Positions 7,755 through 15,256 of a stretch of DNA of 32,345 nucleotides are shown in pieces. The DNA comes from Acidimicrobiaceae bacterium. Its GTDB lineage: Bacteria; Actinomycetota; Acidimicrobiia; Acidimicrobiales; RAAP-2. The stretch is from positions 6,673 to 39,017 of the forward strand of contig PLNQ01000052.1 of assembly GCA_003141815.1 (NCBI GenBank), read 5' to 3'. The notes under the pieces were generated by a model. The model saw only the letters and a list, made by a program, of their open reading frames with translations, searched no databases and was not told the origin of the DNA. Both the position numbers and the translations under genes were made by a program. Every line of letters begins with the position of its first letter. The stretch's first letter is position 1.

Positions 7755-8780
7755 TTAGTAACCCGTGACTGGGTTGTAGCGATTCCTGTAGGGCAACCGC
7801 TCGCGCCAATTCACAAAGTTCTCGAGGAACAGTTCGACGAGGGACGCGTTCTCCGTTTGGACGGTAGACGCCGAATGAGGCGAGATAATCACGTTGTCGA
7901 GGTCCCACATGGGGTTGTCCGCGGGCAGCGGTTCTTCCTCGAATACGTCGAGGCACGCGCCACCAATCCGGTGATTCGACAACGCCGAAAAGAACGCGTC
8001 CTGGTCAATGAGTTGGCCCCTCGAGATATTGATGACCACTGACTCCGAGTGCATCAGCTCCAGTTGCCGTGCGCCGATCATTCCTTGCGTTTCTACCGTC
8101 AACGCGCTGCACAGCACCAGAAAATCAACGTCGGGAAGAACGCTCTCCAACTGAGTTTGGTCAATAACTCTAGTAAGGCCATCGATTTCGTACGTGCGTC
8201 CGGGTCGACCGAGTCCGGTGACTTGCACACCAAGTGCCGTAAATTGCCGTACGACTTCGCGACCCACGTCGCCAAAACCCACGACCAGCGCGCGCATTCC
8301 CTTGAGCTGGCGCGACGTGTAACGCTGCCAATGATGTTCACGCTGCCTCTCCATCAGGTGAGGTATCCCCTTAACAAAGTAGAGCGCGCCAATCAGTGCG
8401 AACTCAGCGAGCGGTGCCGCGTGAATTCCTCCCGCCGTCGTCACCGACAGAGAACTCTGATCAAGTTTCGTGCGTTGCATGAAGGAACCAATGCCAGCAC
8501 TCGTAACTTGGATCCACTTCAAATTCGGAGCCCGCTCGGGCATCGAGGCGGGTTCGTTCCAGTCAAAATCGAAGAAGACGTCGGCGAGCGCGACGGTATC
8601 TCTCCACTCGTCCAACTGTTGTGGCGAGAGGTCGCGAGCCGGCGCTGAATGATCACACGCGTAGCGAGGAACAGGCAGTAGATCCGGCCGATAGTGAACA
8701 CGGATGTCGTCCGAGAACGACTCGATTCTCTTCACAAGTTCCGGTTCTAGATATGAACCAATCACAATATTGACGGTCAC
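7755..8780 (-). CDS. D-isomer-specific 2-hydroxyacid dehydrogenase
   Basis: A 341-residue NAD(P)-dependent enzyme reducing 2-oxo acids to D-2-hydroxy acids or the reverse. The Rossmann motif VGFGDVGREV, the catalytic arginine in NISRGQLID, the glutamate in LDVFEEEPLP and the histidine in ISPHSAS are all visible. The open frame continues 42 codons upstream, but that part crosses the RidA stub and is not conserved. The GTG at 8780 has AGAAGG five bases upstream and directly precedes the natural N-terminus VNIVIGS. It begins 16 bases after the stop of the RidA stub, a typical operon spacing. With the downstream aminotransferase it likely handles one oxo-acid pool; the substrate is unknown. Confidence 0.85.
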   Translation of the reverse strand: MTVNIVIGSYLEPELVKRIESFSDDIRVHYRPDLLPVPRYACDHSAPARDLSPQQLDEWRDTVALADVFFDFDWNEPASMPERAPNLKWIQVTSAGIGSFMQRTKLDQSSLSVTTAGGIHAAPLAEFALIGALYFVKGIPHLMERQREHHWQRYTSRQLKGMRALVVGFGDVGREVVRQFTALGVQVTGLGRPGRTYEIDGLTRVIDQTQLESVLPDVDFLVLCSALTVETQGMIGARQLELMHSESVVINISRGQLIDQDAFFSALSNHRIGGACLDVFEEEPLPADNPMWDLDNVIISPHSASTVQTENASLVELFLENFVNWRERLPYRNRYNPVTGY

Positions 8781-8796
8781 TGCTGCCTTCTCTTTG

Positions 8797-8889
8797 TTAG
8801 ATAGCCATGATGGCGTCGATCTCGACGAGATACCCGCGAAGTCCAGCATGAACGGTAGTTCGAACCGGGAGGGGTGCTCGCTGCCTGCA
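8797..8889 (-). pseudogene. 3' remnant of a RidA (YjgF/UK114) family gene
   Basis: Reading leftward, the frame ending in TAA at 8797-8799 encodes APLPVRTTVHAGLRGYLVEI followed by DAIMAI. This is the characteristic C-terminus of RidA-family enamine/imine deaminases (PxRTTV...G.LVEIDAI). Only about 27 residues match, and an in-frame stop at 8890-8892 closes the frame, whereas RidA proteins have about 130 residues. It has no start and no N-terminal half. Its position just before the hydroxyacid dehydrogenase and aminotransferase genes suggests it was once the first gene of that operon, where RidA would have cleared reactive enamines made by PLP enzymes. Confidence 0.65.
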
Positions 8890-9233
8890 CTATTGGTCCC
8901 GAGCACCTGCGTGAGTTGTTCGAGATTGAAGCGGCGGTCTTCGGCGAGAGTCGCAAGAGGACTCCCGCTGACGTCTTCGGCTCGGTTAATGGTCGCGAAC
9001 TGTTAGAGAAGGACTTTGAGCACGTCGAATGGCGCCGCTTTGAAGACGAGTTGCGGTGCACGAACGCGGATGACGTCGTGGCTTACTTGACGTCGATCCC
9101 ACCAGGCGAAGGAGCGACATCAGAAGAGCTACGTCAATTGCGCGGTGCGGTCGACTACCGCGTGCGAAAGGGTAAGGGGATACTGAGGGTAACGAAGGGC
9201 TCCGGTGTATTCCTCGCTCGGCGAGCACGTTGA
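8874..9233 (+). pseudogene. 3' remnant of a SAM-dependent methyltransferase gene
   Basis: About 115 residues resemble the C-terminal third of class I methyltransferases: the HLRELFEIEAAVFG helix, VNGRELLEKDFEHVEWRRFE, DDVVAYLTSIPP and the closing ILRVTKGSGVFLARR. The SAM-binding Rossmann motifs that should precede these are absent; upstream bases belong to the RidA stub on the other strand. A GTG at 8874 opens the frame, but GGGAGG touches it directly, which is poor spacing. I therefore treat it as a remnant cut off at about 8880-8889, though expression of a small product cannot be excluded. Confidence 0.62.
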
Positions 9234-9254
9234 GGACGGACGTCGAGAACGAAT

Positions 9255-9872
9255 CTAGTCAGACACGTTCATTCGTAGACCGACATTTCGCTCTCCGAGT
9301 GTTCCCTTCACAAAGTGGTCGCGGACGCTTTTCTGATCTTCGTCGGGTCGATTCTGTGACAACTTAGCTTTACCCTCGATCGAGATGACGTCGATTTCGA
9401 TGCCAACAATCGCAGTTAGCTGCTTCTGTCGATACTTCTCGTCCAAATCGTCAACGCGCCATTCGGGGTCGCGACCACTTTCGAACTGCTGCGTGACGGC
9501 ACGTATCTGGTCGAGCTTCCACTCTGGCTCTTCGTGGAGTCGCAAACGCCCGCGAACCTCCGCCGCTACATAGTTCCAGGTTGGCACGACACCTGGGTTC
9601 TCAAGGCGGCTCGGATAGTACGACGGTGTCACGTAGGCGCTCGCCGCCTGAAAGAGTGCGAGGACTTCGTCACCGGTACGCACCGTCTTCCACCACGAGT
9701 TGGCCCTGGCGAGGTGTGACGTCAATGTGCGACGATCCTCACTCACGACCACGGGGACGAAGACGCTGGCCATACCGAGCGGCGTAACGATGACGAGTGA
9801 ACCAGCCCCCGCGTCCTTCACAATCAACCAAGCGTCGTCGTCGTCAACCGCGTGCTTGGGAGGTACGTACAC
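9255..9872 (-). CDS. PaiB-family FMN-binding protein
   Basis: A 205-residue protein of the PaiB / FMN-binding split-barrel family, annotated elsewhere as a negative transcriptional regulator. It opens with the family's MYVPPKH and contains SHLARANSWW, AYVTPSYYPSR, VPTWNYVAAEVRG and the C-terminal KLSQNRPDED block. All are strongly conserved in PaiB, so full length is clear. The GTG at 9872 is the only start in register. No Shine-Dalgarno site is seen, but CACAAT lies six bases upstream, a weak -10 like those of the leaderless genes here. It lies 59 bases downstream of the sigma-factor gene on the same strand. Its molecular role is unsettled in the family; flavin or haem binding is more certain than DNA binding. 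Confidence 0.85.
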   Translation of the reverse strand: MYVPPKHAVDDDDAWLIVKDAGAGSLVIVTPLGMASVFVPVVVSEDRRTLTSHLARANSWWKTVRTGDEVLALFQAASAYVTPSYYPSRLENPGVVPTWNYVAAEVRGRLRLHEEPEWKLDQIRAVTQQFESGRDPEWRVDDLDEKYRQKQLTAIVGIEIDVISIEGKAKLSQNRPDEDQKSVRDHFVKGTLGERNVGLRMNVSD

Positions 9873-9931
9873 GTGCCCATTGTGACACGAAGTCTTCGAA
9901 TGCCAAGCACGATTCTAAGAATCAGCGGTCT

Positions 9932-11185
9932 TCAGTCGCCGAGTTCGTTGAGCCGACTCATGAGGAAAGCACGCTCAACATCATTTTCAGAAAGTTCCAA
10001 AGCCTCTAAGTACGCCAAGCGAGCCTCGTCGATTCGGCCAAGGCGTCGAAGGAAGTCAGCTCTTGTGCTGGCGAGATAGTTGTAGCCGAGGAGGTGGCCC
10101 TCACTCGCGAGTTCCGACAGCGCCGCGAGACCCGCTTCGGGACCGTCGGCAATGCCCACAGCCACCGAACGATTGAGGGCAACGACTGGCGAGGGCCACT
10201 CAATGAGCAGCACGTCGTAGAGCGCGACGATCTCCCGCCAATCGGTCTCGTCCCACGAGGGAGCTTCGGCGTGCATCGCCGCGATGGCCGCCATCAACGC
10301 GAAGCGCCCAGCTGGTCGGGAACGAAGTGCCTCACGAACCAGCGCCGCTCCCTCGGCGATTGCTTTCTGATCCCACTGCGCGCGGTCTTGTTCCGACAGA
10401 AGTAGGAGCGCACCGTCGCTATTCGTTCGGGTTTGGCGACGGGCGTCGGTGAGAACGATGAGGGCCAGTAGTCCCTCAACTTCGGCGTCATCGGGTAGCA
10501 AGGTTCGCAGGAGCCGAGCCAGATCGAGTGCGCGCTCCACGAGATCGCGACGCATGAGGTCGGATCCCGACGGCGCGGTGTGCCCCGTAGTGAACACGAG
10601 GTGAATTGCCGAGAGGACAGCGTCGACGCGCGCGGGTAACTCGCTGGCCGTCGGCACCCGGTAGGGAATGTGCGACGTCGAAATCTTCTTTTTGCCTCGA
10701 GTGATTCGCGCGGCCATCGTCGGCTCTGTCACCAAGAACGCTCGCGCCACCTCTGAGGTCGTGAGTCCGCACAGCAGCCGCAATGACAACGCCACTTGGG
10801 TCTCCGACGAGAGGGCTGGGTGACAGCACGTGAAGATGAGGCGAAGTCGGTCATCGACAACGGCCGGCAGATCGGCTTCGCTCGGCAACGCTGACTCCTG
10901 CGGCGTCACGTAGTTCGCCATCACCCGCCTCTGCGATGTCTGGCGTCGAAGGGTGTCGATGGCTCGTCGTCGCGCGACAGTGGTTAGCCACGCCCCGGTC
11001 TTCGTCGGGATGCCGCTCTTCGGCCACGCGGCCAACGCCCTCGCGAACGCGTCTTGGACACACTCCTCGGCCACGTCGATGTCGCCGGTGACGCGAATGG
11101 TCGCCGCGAGGGCGAGAGACCACTGGTTGCGGTACGCGTCGGCGACCGCGGCTTCGACATCGACGGGTCGAGGAACGCTGCTCAG
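9932..11185 (-). CDS. SigI-type ECF RNA polymerase sigma factor with C-terminal DUF6596/TPR-like domain
   Basis: An extracytoplasmic-function sigma factor of the long class paired with YCII proteins. Region 2 covers roughly residues 12-75 (DAYRNQWSLALAATIRVTGD, CVQDAFARALAAWP, TVARRRAIDTLRR). Region 4 is near 115-175 (CCHPALSSETQVALSLRLL, GLTTSEVARAFLVTEPTMAARI). A long helical C-terminal domain follows, thought to act as a built-in regulator. The first GTG (11074) would delete half of region 2. Upstream the frame is open only to a stop at 11212 and contains no ATG, GTG or TTG, so the CTG at 11185, overlapping the YCII stop as CTGA, is the likely start and gives 417 residues, normal for the family. 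Family is certain; the start is inferred. Confidence 0.85.
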   Translation of the reverse strand: MSSVPRPVDVEAAVADAYRNQWSLALAATIRVTGDIDVAEECVQDAFARALAAWPKSGIPTKTGAWLTTVARRRAIDTLRRQTSQRRVMANYVTPQESALPSEADLPAVVDDRLRLIFTCCHPALSSETQVALSLRLLCGLTTSEVARAFLVTEPTMAARITRGKKKISTSHIPYRVPTASELPARVDAVLSAIHLVFTTGHTAPSGSDLMRRDLVERALDLARLLRTLLPDDAEVEGLLALIVLTDARRQTRTNSDGALLLLSEQDRAQWDQKAIAEGAALVREALRSRPAGRFALMAAIAAMHAEAPSWDETDWREIVALYDVLLIEWPSPVVALNRSVAVGIADGPEAGLAALSELASEGHLLGYNYLASTRADFLRRLGRIDEARLAYLEALELSENDVERAFLMSRLNELGD

Positions 11186-11541
11186 TCGAAGACTCTGATC
11201 GGACGTACTTCAACGCCACCGAAGGGGGCCGGTACTTGACTCGCCACGGCTATGGCTTCGTCGAGGTCACTCGCTTCGATGAGATAGTAACCACCCAATG
11301 CCTCCTTGGTCTCGGCGAACGCTCCGTCGGTGACGACGAGCTTTCCGGTGGCGTCGCGGCGAAGCGACGTTGCGCTCGCGGTTGGCTCCAACGCGTTCCC
11401 GCCGCGAAGCGCGGCGCCGTTCGTCTCGCCGAATACGCGGTGCTCGTCCATCATCTTGCCCATCATTTTTCCGGCGCTCGCCGGATCGAACTTCTCCCAC
11501 GCACCTTCATCTTCGTAAATTAGAACCAGATACTCTGACAT
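11182..11541 (-). CDS. YCII-domain (YciI/DGPF) protein paired with the sigma factor
   Basis: A 119-residue YCII/DGPF-domain protein, a ferredoxin-like alpha-beta fold. It starts EYLVLIYEDEGAW, carries the TDGAFAETKEALGGYYLIEA block typical of the DGPF subfamily, and ends VEVRPIRVFD. The ATG at 11541 is chosen over one 14 codons upstream because GGAG lies seven bases before it and it starts the domain. The coding end overlaps the start of the SigI-type sigma factor. This gene pair is a recurrent unit in actinobacteria in which the YCII protein is thought to sense a small molecule or modulate the sigma factor; the mechanism is not known. Confidence 0.88.
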   Translation of the reverse strand: MSEYLVLIYEDEGAWEKFDPASAGKMMGKMMDEHRVFGETNGAALRGGNALEPTASATSLRRDATGKLVVTDGAFAETKEALGGYYLIEASDLDEAIAVASQVPAPFGGVEVRPIRVFD

Positions 11542-11613
11542 GTCTCTTCTCCTCAGTGAGGTCCGAATCTCAGACTTCATCAATACCGACGAACGGAGAT
11601 TGGCGAAATCGAC

Positions 11614-11637
11614 AGTAATGCGAATATTCGCATTACT
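11614..11637. promoter_or_regulatory. 24-base perfect palindrome upstream of the YCII-sigma operon
   Basis: AGTAATGCGAAT is followed directly by its exact reverse complement with no loop. It lies about 73 bases before the YCII start and downstream of the ferritin-like gene. The lack of a loop and of a T-run argues against a terminator. On the minus strand a TACTGT hexamer at its left edge could be a -10 element, placing the palindrome in the spacer of the promoter. A homodimeric repressor or activator site is the best reading. Confidence 0.55.
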
Positions 11638-11695
11638 CTGAATTCAACTCGCTTATTGAGAGAAGGTCGAAGCCAGAGAAGAAGATAGCGAGGAA

Positions 11696-12226
11696 TTAGC
11701 CGATGACGTCAAGGAGATCGAGCATGTCCTCGGCGTGTTCTTCTTCCACGGCGAGAATCTCTTCGAGCATTCGACGCGTGGTCGGGTCACCATCGCCCAG
11801 CCACGCAATGATTTCGGAGTAGGCAGCAATTGCCACCCGCTCGGCGACTAAGTCCTCTCGAATCATCTTTTCTAACTCTTTGGACGAGTCGTACTCCGTG
11901 TGGCTGCGCCCGGTCAAGGTCTCGGGACTGAAGTCGGGTTCCCCACCCAGCTGCGTGATTCGCTCGGCGATCATGTCGGCGTGGTCTTGCTCCTCGCCGG
12001 CGTGCTCGAGAAATTCCGATGCCGCGGCTTGAGCGTTCAGCCCTTTCGCCGTGTAGAAGTGACGCTTGTATCGCAGTACGCACACGAGCTCCGTCGCCAG
12101 CGACTGGTTGAGAACGGAGATAACCCTCTTCAGGTCCGCTCCGTACGCGTCGGTTACCGGCCCACGTTCCATGTGCTCGCGAGCACGCTTTCGCAGCGTT
12201 TCGACGTCAGTTAGGAAATCCTCCAT
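11696..12226 (-). CDS. Bacterioferritin-like diiron four-helix protein
   Basis: A 176-residue ferritin-superfamily protein for iron storage or oxidative protection in the cytoplasm. Four helices carry the diiron ligand pattern: E in LATELVCVLRYKRH, EHAGEEQDHAD with the ExxH pair, E in LVAERVAIAAYSEI, and EILAVEEEHAEDM with the second ExxH. The ATG at 12226 is chosen because AAGGAGA lies six bases upstream; the longer frame adds 11 residues without a ribosome site. It is a single-gene unit with a palindrome 27 bases before the start codon. Bacterioferritin and the related Dps-like ferritins are hard to separate by eye, and no haem-ligand methionine is obvious. Confidence 0.85.
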   Translation of the reverse strand: MEDFLTDVETLRKRAREHMERGPVTDAYGADLKRVISVLNQSLATELVCVLRYKRHFYTAKGLNAQAAASEFLEHAGEEQDHADMIAERITQLGGEPDFSPETLTGRSHTEYDSSKELEKMIREDLVAERVAIAAYSEIIAWLGDGDPTTRRMLEEILAVEEEHAEDMLDLLDVIG

Positions 12227-12253
12227 AGTCTCTCTCCTTTGCTTCAGCGAAAA

Positions 12254-12273
12254 CCTCAAAGTCCACTTTGAGG
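12254..12273. promoter_or_regulatory. 20-base inverted repeat before the ferritin-like gene
   Basis: CCTCAAAGT and ACTTTGAGG are separated by two bases. The repeat ends 27 bases before the ATG at 12226, and a TACCCT hexamer lies just upstream on the minus strand, so the site would cover the transcription start region. It does not match the usual IdeR or Fur box that I know. An iron- or peroxide-responsive operator is a guess from the gene it precedes. Confidence 0.5.
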
Positions 12274-12344
12274 CAAGGGTAGCGGAAGCGTTCGCTTCGA
12301 AGGTCGAAAACTTTGTCAGTGCTTCGTCGGGTTCAAACGCGAAG

Positions 12345-12363
12345 AAAACGCACTTCGCGTGCG
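12345..12363 (-). terminator. Probable Rho-independent terminator of the gcv operon
   Basis: On the minus strand CGCAC-GCGAA-GTGCG is followed by TTTTCTT, 17 bases or more past the gcvPB stop. The stem is only five base pairs, all but one of them G-C, so it may be weak. The position at the end of a five-gene operon supports it. Confidence 0.5.
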
Positions 12364-12379
12364 CTTTGATGAGACGCTT

Positions 12380-13891
12380 CTAGCGCACGGCGTCGGCGGT
12401 CGCGATCAGATGACGCGCGGCTCGCGCCTCATCCACGCGCGACACGGGCGTGCTTTGCGGCGCGCGATGGAGCGACGCAGGGTCGTCCTTCGCGCGCTGC
12501 GCTATGCGCTCGATTGCCTGGGCGAGTGCCTCGAGCGTCTGGACGCTCTCGGTCTCGGTCGGCTCGAACATCAGCGCTTCATCAACGATGAGCGGGAAGT
12601 AGACCGTTGGCGAGTGGAAGCCTTCCTCGAGAAGCGCCTTCGCGACGTCGAGACCTCGGATGCCGTACTTGTTCTTCAGTGGCGTCGCGGTAAGGGTGCA
12701 CTCGTGCATGCACACGCGGTCGTACGCGGCGGGCAGGATCTCGCGGAGACGATGGCGCAGCCAGTTCGCGTTCAAGACCGCGTGTTGGGCGACGCGAGTT
12801 AGACCGTCTCCCCCGTGGACGTCAATGTACGCGAGTGCTCGAGCGAGAACGAGAGCGTTACCGTGCCATCCGTGCACGCGACCGATCGAGCGCACTGGAG
12901 TGACCCAGTTGAAGTAGCCGTCACCGACTCGTGTGGCCCTCGGGCCCGGCAGGAAGTCCACCAATCGCGCGGCGACCGCCACCGGACCGGCACCCGGTCC
13001 CCCGCCTCCGTGAGGCGTGGCGAAGGTCTTGTGCAGGTTCATGTGCACGATGTCAAAGCCCATGTCGCCCGGACGAACGGCACCCAAGATCGCGTTCAAG
13101 TTCGCGCCGTCGTAGTAGAGGAGTCCACCCACGTCGTGCACGGCCTTAGCGATTTCCGTGATCTCTTCTTCGAAGAGTCCCACGGTGTTGGGATTGGTGA
13201 GCATGATGCCCGCCACGTCAGGTCCCAGCGCGGACTTGAGCGCTTCGAGGTCGACGAGCCCGCGGTCGTTCGATGGTACCGTCGTCACTTCGTAGCCACC
13301 TAGCGTCACCGACGCCGGGTTCGTGCCGTGCGCCGAGTCGGGGATCAGAACGCGTCGACGGTGATCGCCGTTCGCTTCGTGATAGGCGCGCATCAACAAG
13401 AGGCCCGTCAGTTCGCCCGCCGCGCCTGCGGCCGGCTGCAACGTGGCGGCACTCATGCCGGTGACGGCGCAGAGCTTCTCTTCGAGGGTCACCATGATTT
13501 CCAGCCACCCTTGACTGAGCGACGCTGGCGCGCCGGGGTGCACGGCATTAAGACCGGGATCGCCCGCGATGGCGTCACAGAACTTCGGGTTGTACTTCAT
13601 GGTGCACGATCCAAGGGGGTACATCCCGAGGTCCACGGAGAACTGGCGATGCGAAAGTCGGGTGAAGTGCGCGACCAGGTCCCGTTCGGAGACTTCGGCC
13701 ACGGGAACGATCTCGGGATTGAGGTGCGCCGCGGGTACCAGATCACTGAGTGGCGTCGCGGGTACCTCCGTCGTGCGCAATTGATAGGCCGAGCGATTCG
13801 CGACGGACATCTCGAAGAGGGTGGGTTCGGTTTCGTGGCCCATCAGAGGGGCCGATGCCGCCCGTCCTCCGGGCTGTGCGACCACGCTCAT
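12380..13891 (-). CDS. gcvPB: Glycine dehydrogenase (decarboxylating), subunit 2 (P-protein, beta)
   Basis: The PLP-binding half of the two-subunit glycine decarboxylase. With GcvPA it decarboxylates glycine and loads aminomethyl onto the lipoyl arm of GcvH. In the 503-residue protein the PLP lysine is K288 in HMNLHKTFATPHGGGGPG. The SSCT-like loop LGSCTMKYNP (near 94), PAAGAAGELTGLL and DSAHGTNPAS are also diagnostic. The ATG overlaps the gcvPA stop by 4 bases. An extra, poorly conserved tail of about 30 residues ends the protein. The split PA/PB form is less usual in actinobacteria, where a single-chain GcvP is common; this is one reason to suspect a deep-branching lineage. Confidence 0.97.
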   Translation of the reverse strand: MSVVAQPGGRAASAPLMGHETEPTLFEMSVANRSAYQLRTTEVPATPLSDLVPAAHLNPEIVPVAEVSERDLVAHFTRLSHRQFSVDLGMYPLGSCTMKYNPKFCDAIAGDPGLNAVHPGAPASLSQGWLEIMVTLEEKLCAVTGMSAATLQPAAGAAGELTGLLLMRAYHEANGDHRRRVLIPDSAHGTNPASVTLGGYEVTTVPSNDRGLVDLEALKSALGPDVAGIMLTNPNTVGLFEEEITEIAKAVHDVGGLLYYDGANLNAILGAVRPGDMGFDIVHMNLHKTFATPHGGGGPGAGPVAVAARLVDFLPGPRATRVGDGYFNWVTPVRSIGRVHGWHGNALVLARALAYIDVHGGDGLTRVAQHAVLNANWLRHRLREILPAAYDRVCMHECTLTATPLKNKYGIRGLDVAKALLEEGFHSPTVYFPLIVDEALMFEPTETESVQTLEALAQAIERIAQRAKDDPASLHRAPQSTPVSRVDEARAARHLIATADAVR

Positions 13892-15255
13892 CGCGTCAGC
13901 GCTTCACGTAGGACATTGACGTAGTGGTCGATCTCGTCTTTCGTCCGGCGTTCGGTGACCGTGACGAGCAATACGTTGTCGATGTCGACGTCGATTGAGG
14001 GATCGGCGCCGCCACTCAGCGCACTCACCGAGAGTCCGGCGAGCACGTCGCTCTCGGCCATGGCCGCGATGATCTGATCGGCGGGCTTCACCAGTCGTAC
14101 GGCGAACTCGCGAAAGAACGGCTGCGTGGAGAGCGCACCGACGCCCTCGAGCGCAAGAAGCCCGTCGTAGAGGTAGTGGGCCCCTTGGGCGCAGCGGGTC
14201 GCCACTTCGCGAAGTCCGTACGTCCCGAGCCAACCCAATTGGATTGCCGCCGTGACGGCCATCAAGGTCTGGTTGGTGCAGACGTTCGATGTCGCCTTCT
14301 CTCGGCGAATGTCCTGTTCGCGGGCGCGCAGTGTCGTGACGAACGCTCGACGGTCACTGGAGTCCACCGTTTCGCCAACAATTCGCCCGGGCAGACGCCG
14401 CACTTGCGCTTGCGTGCACGCGAAGAGTCCAAGATAGGGACCGCCAAAAGAGAGGGGCGTGCCAAAGGCCTGACCCTCACCGACGAAGACGTCCGCGCCC
14501 CACTGACCAGCGGTCTTCAGCACACCCGCGGCGACCGGGTCGGCGCCGACGACGAAGAGTGCGTCGTTGACGGTCGCGAGTGCTTTCGCGGCGCTCAAGT
14601 CCTCGAGGACGCCCAGGTAGTTGGGATACGCCGCTACAACGGCCGCGGCGTCAGTGACGTCGACGCTCGCCCAGTCGGTGACGCCGTCACGAAGAGGCAC
14701 CTCGACGATCTCGTGACCAGTGCCGCGAGCGAACGTGCGAGCGACTTCGCGCCAGTGAGGGTGCACGCCCGAGGAGATCACCATCTTCTGGCGTCCGGTC
14801 GCGCCACTCGCCATGTTGAGGGCCTCGACGAGGGCCGTCGCGGCGTCGTAGAGCGAGGCGTTTGGTATCGGCAGTCCACTCAGACGTGCGACCAACGTCT
14901 GGTATTCGAAGATGGCCTGGAGCACACCCTGGGCAACTTCGGGCTGGTACGGCGTGTAAGCGGTAACGAATTCCGAGCGGTTCGACAGCATTTTCACCAC
15001 GGCGGGCACTTCGTGGTCGTACGCGCCGCCGCCCGCGAAGCAGGTCATCGCGGTGGTCTTGGCCTTGTTTGCGCTCGCGTAACCCGCGAAGATCGCGGCC
15101 ACGTCGGGTTCACTCAACCCGTCGGCGACGTCGAGGCCGTTAGCGAGACGAATCGCTTCAGGAATGTGGGCGAAGAGATCGTCGAGGGAGCCCATACCGA
15201 GGAACGACAACATCGACGCAACGTCTTCTTCGGTATGCGGGAGATAGTCAGCCAC
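13888..15255 (-). CDS. gcvPA: Glycine dehydrogenase (decarboxylating), subunit 1 (P-protein, alpha)
   Basis: A 455-residue N-terminal-half homologue of the P-protein, forming the alpha2beta2 decarboxylase with GcvPB. It shows the N-terminal YLPHTEEDVASML, the GGGAYDHEVPAVV segment, TAYTPYQPEVAQGVLQAIFEYQT and the NASLYDAATA motif typical of subunit 1. It lacks the PLP lysine, as expected. The GTG start is one base after the gcvT stop, with AAGGA about eight bases upstream. It lies between gcvT and gcvPB in a tightly coupled operon. Confidence 0.97.
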   Translation of the reverse strand: MADYLPHTEEDVASMLSFLGMGSLDDLFAHIPEAIRLANGLDVADGLSEPDVAAIFAGYASANKAKTTAMTCFAGGGAYDHEVPAVVKMLSNRSEFVTAYTPYQPEVAQGVLQAIFEYQTLVARLSGLPIPNASLYDAATALVEALNMASGATGRQKMVISSGVHPHWREVARTFARGTGHEIVEVPLRDGVTDWASVDVTDAAAVVAAYPNYLGVLEDLSAAKALATVNDALFVVGADPVAAGVLKTAGQWGADVFVGEGQAFGTPLSFGGPYLGLFACTQAQVRRLPGRIVGETVDSSDRRAFVTTLRAREQDIRREKATSNVCTNQTLMAVTAAIQLGWLGTYGLREVATRCAQGAHYLYDGLLALEGVGALSTQPFFREFAVRLVKPADQIIAAMAESDVLAGLSVSALSGGADPSIDVDIDNVLLVTVTERRTKDEIDHYVNVLREALTR

Positions 15256-15256
15256 C

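Noticed and set aside
12285..12298. GAAGCG-TT-CGCTTC short palindrome upstream of the ferritin-like gene
   Set aside because: It is too short and GC-typical for this genome to claim as a second operator beside the clearer repeat at 12254-12273.
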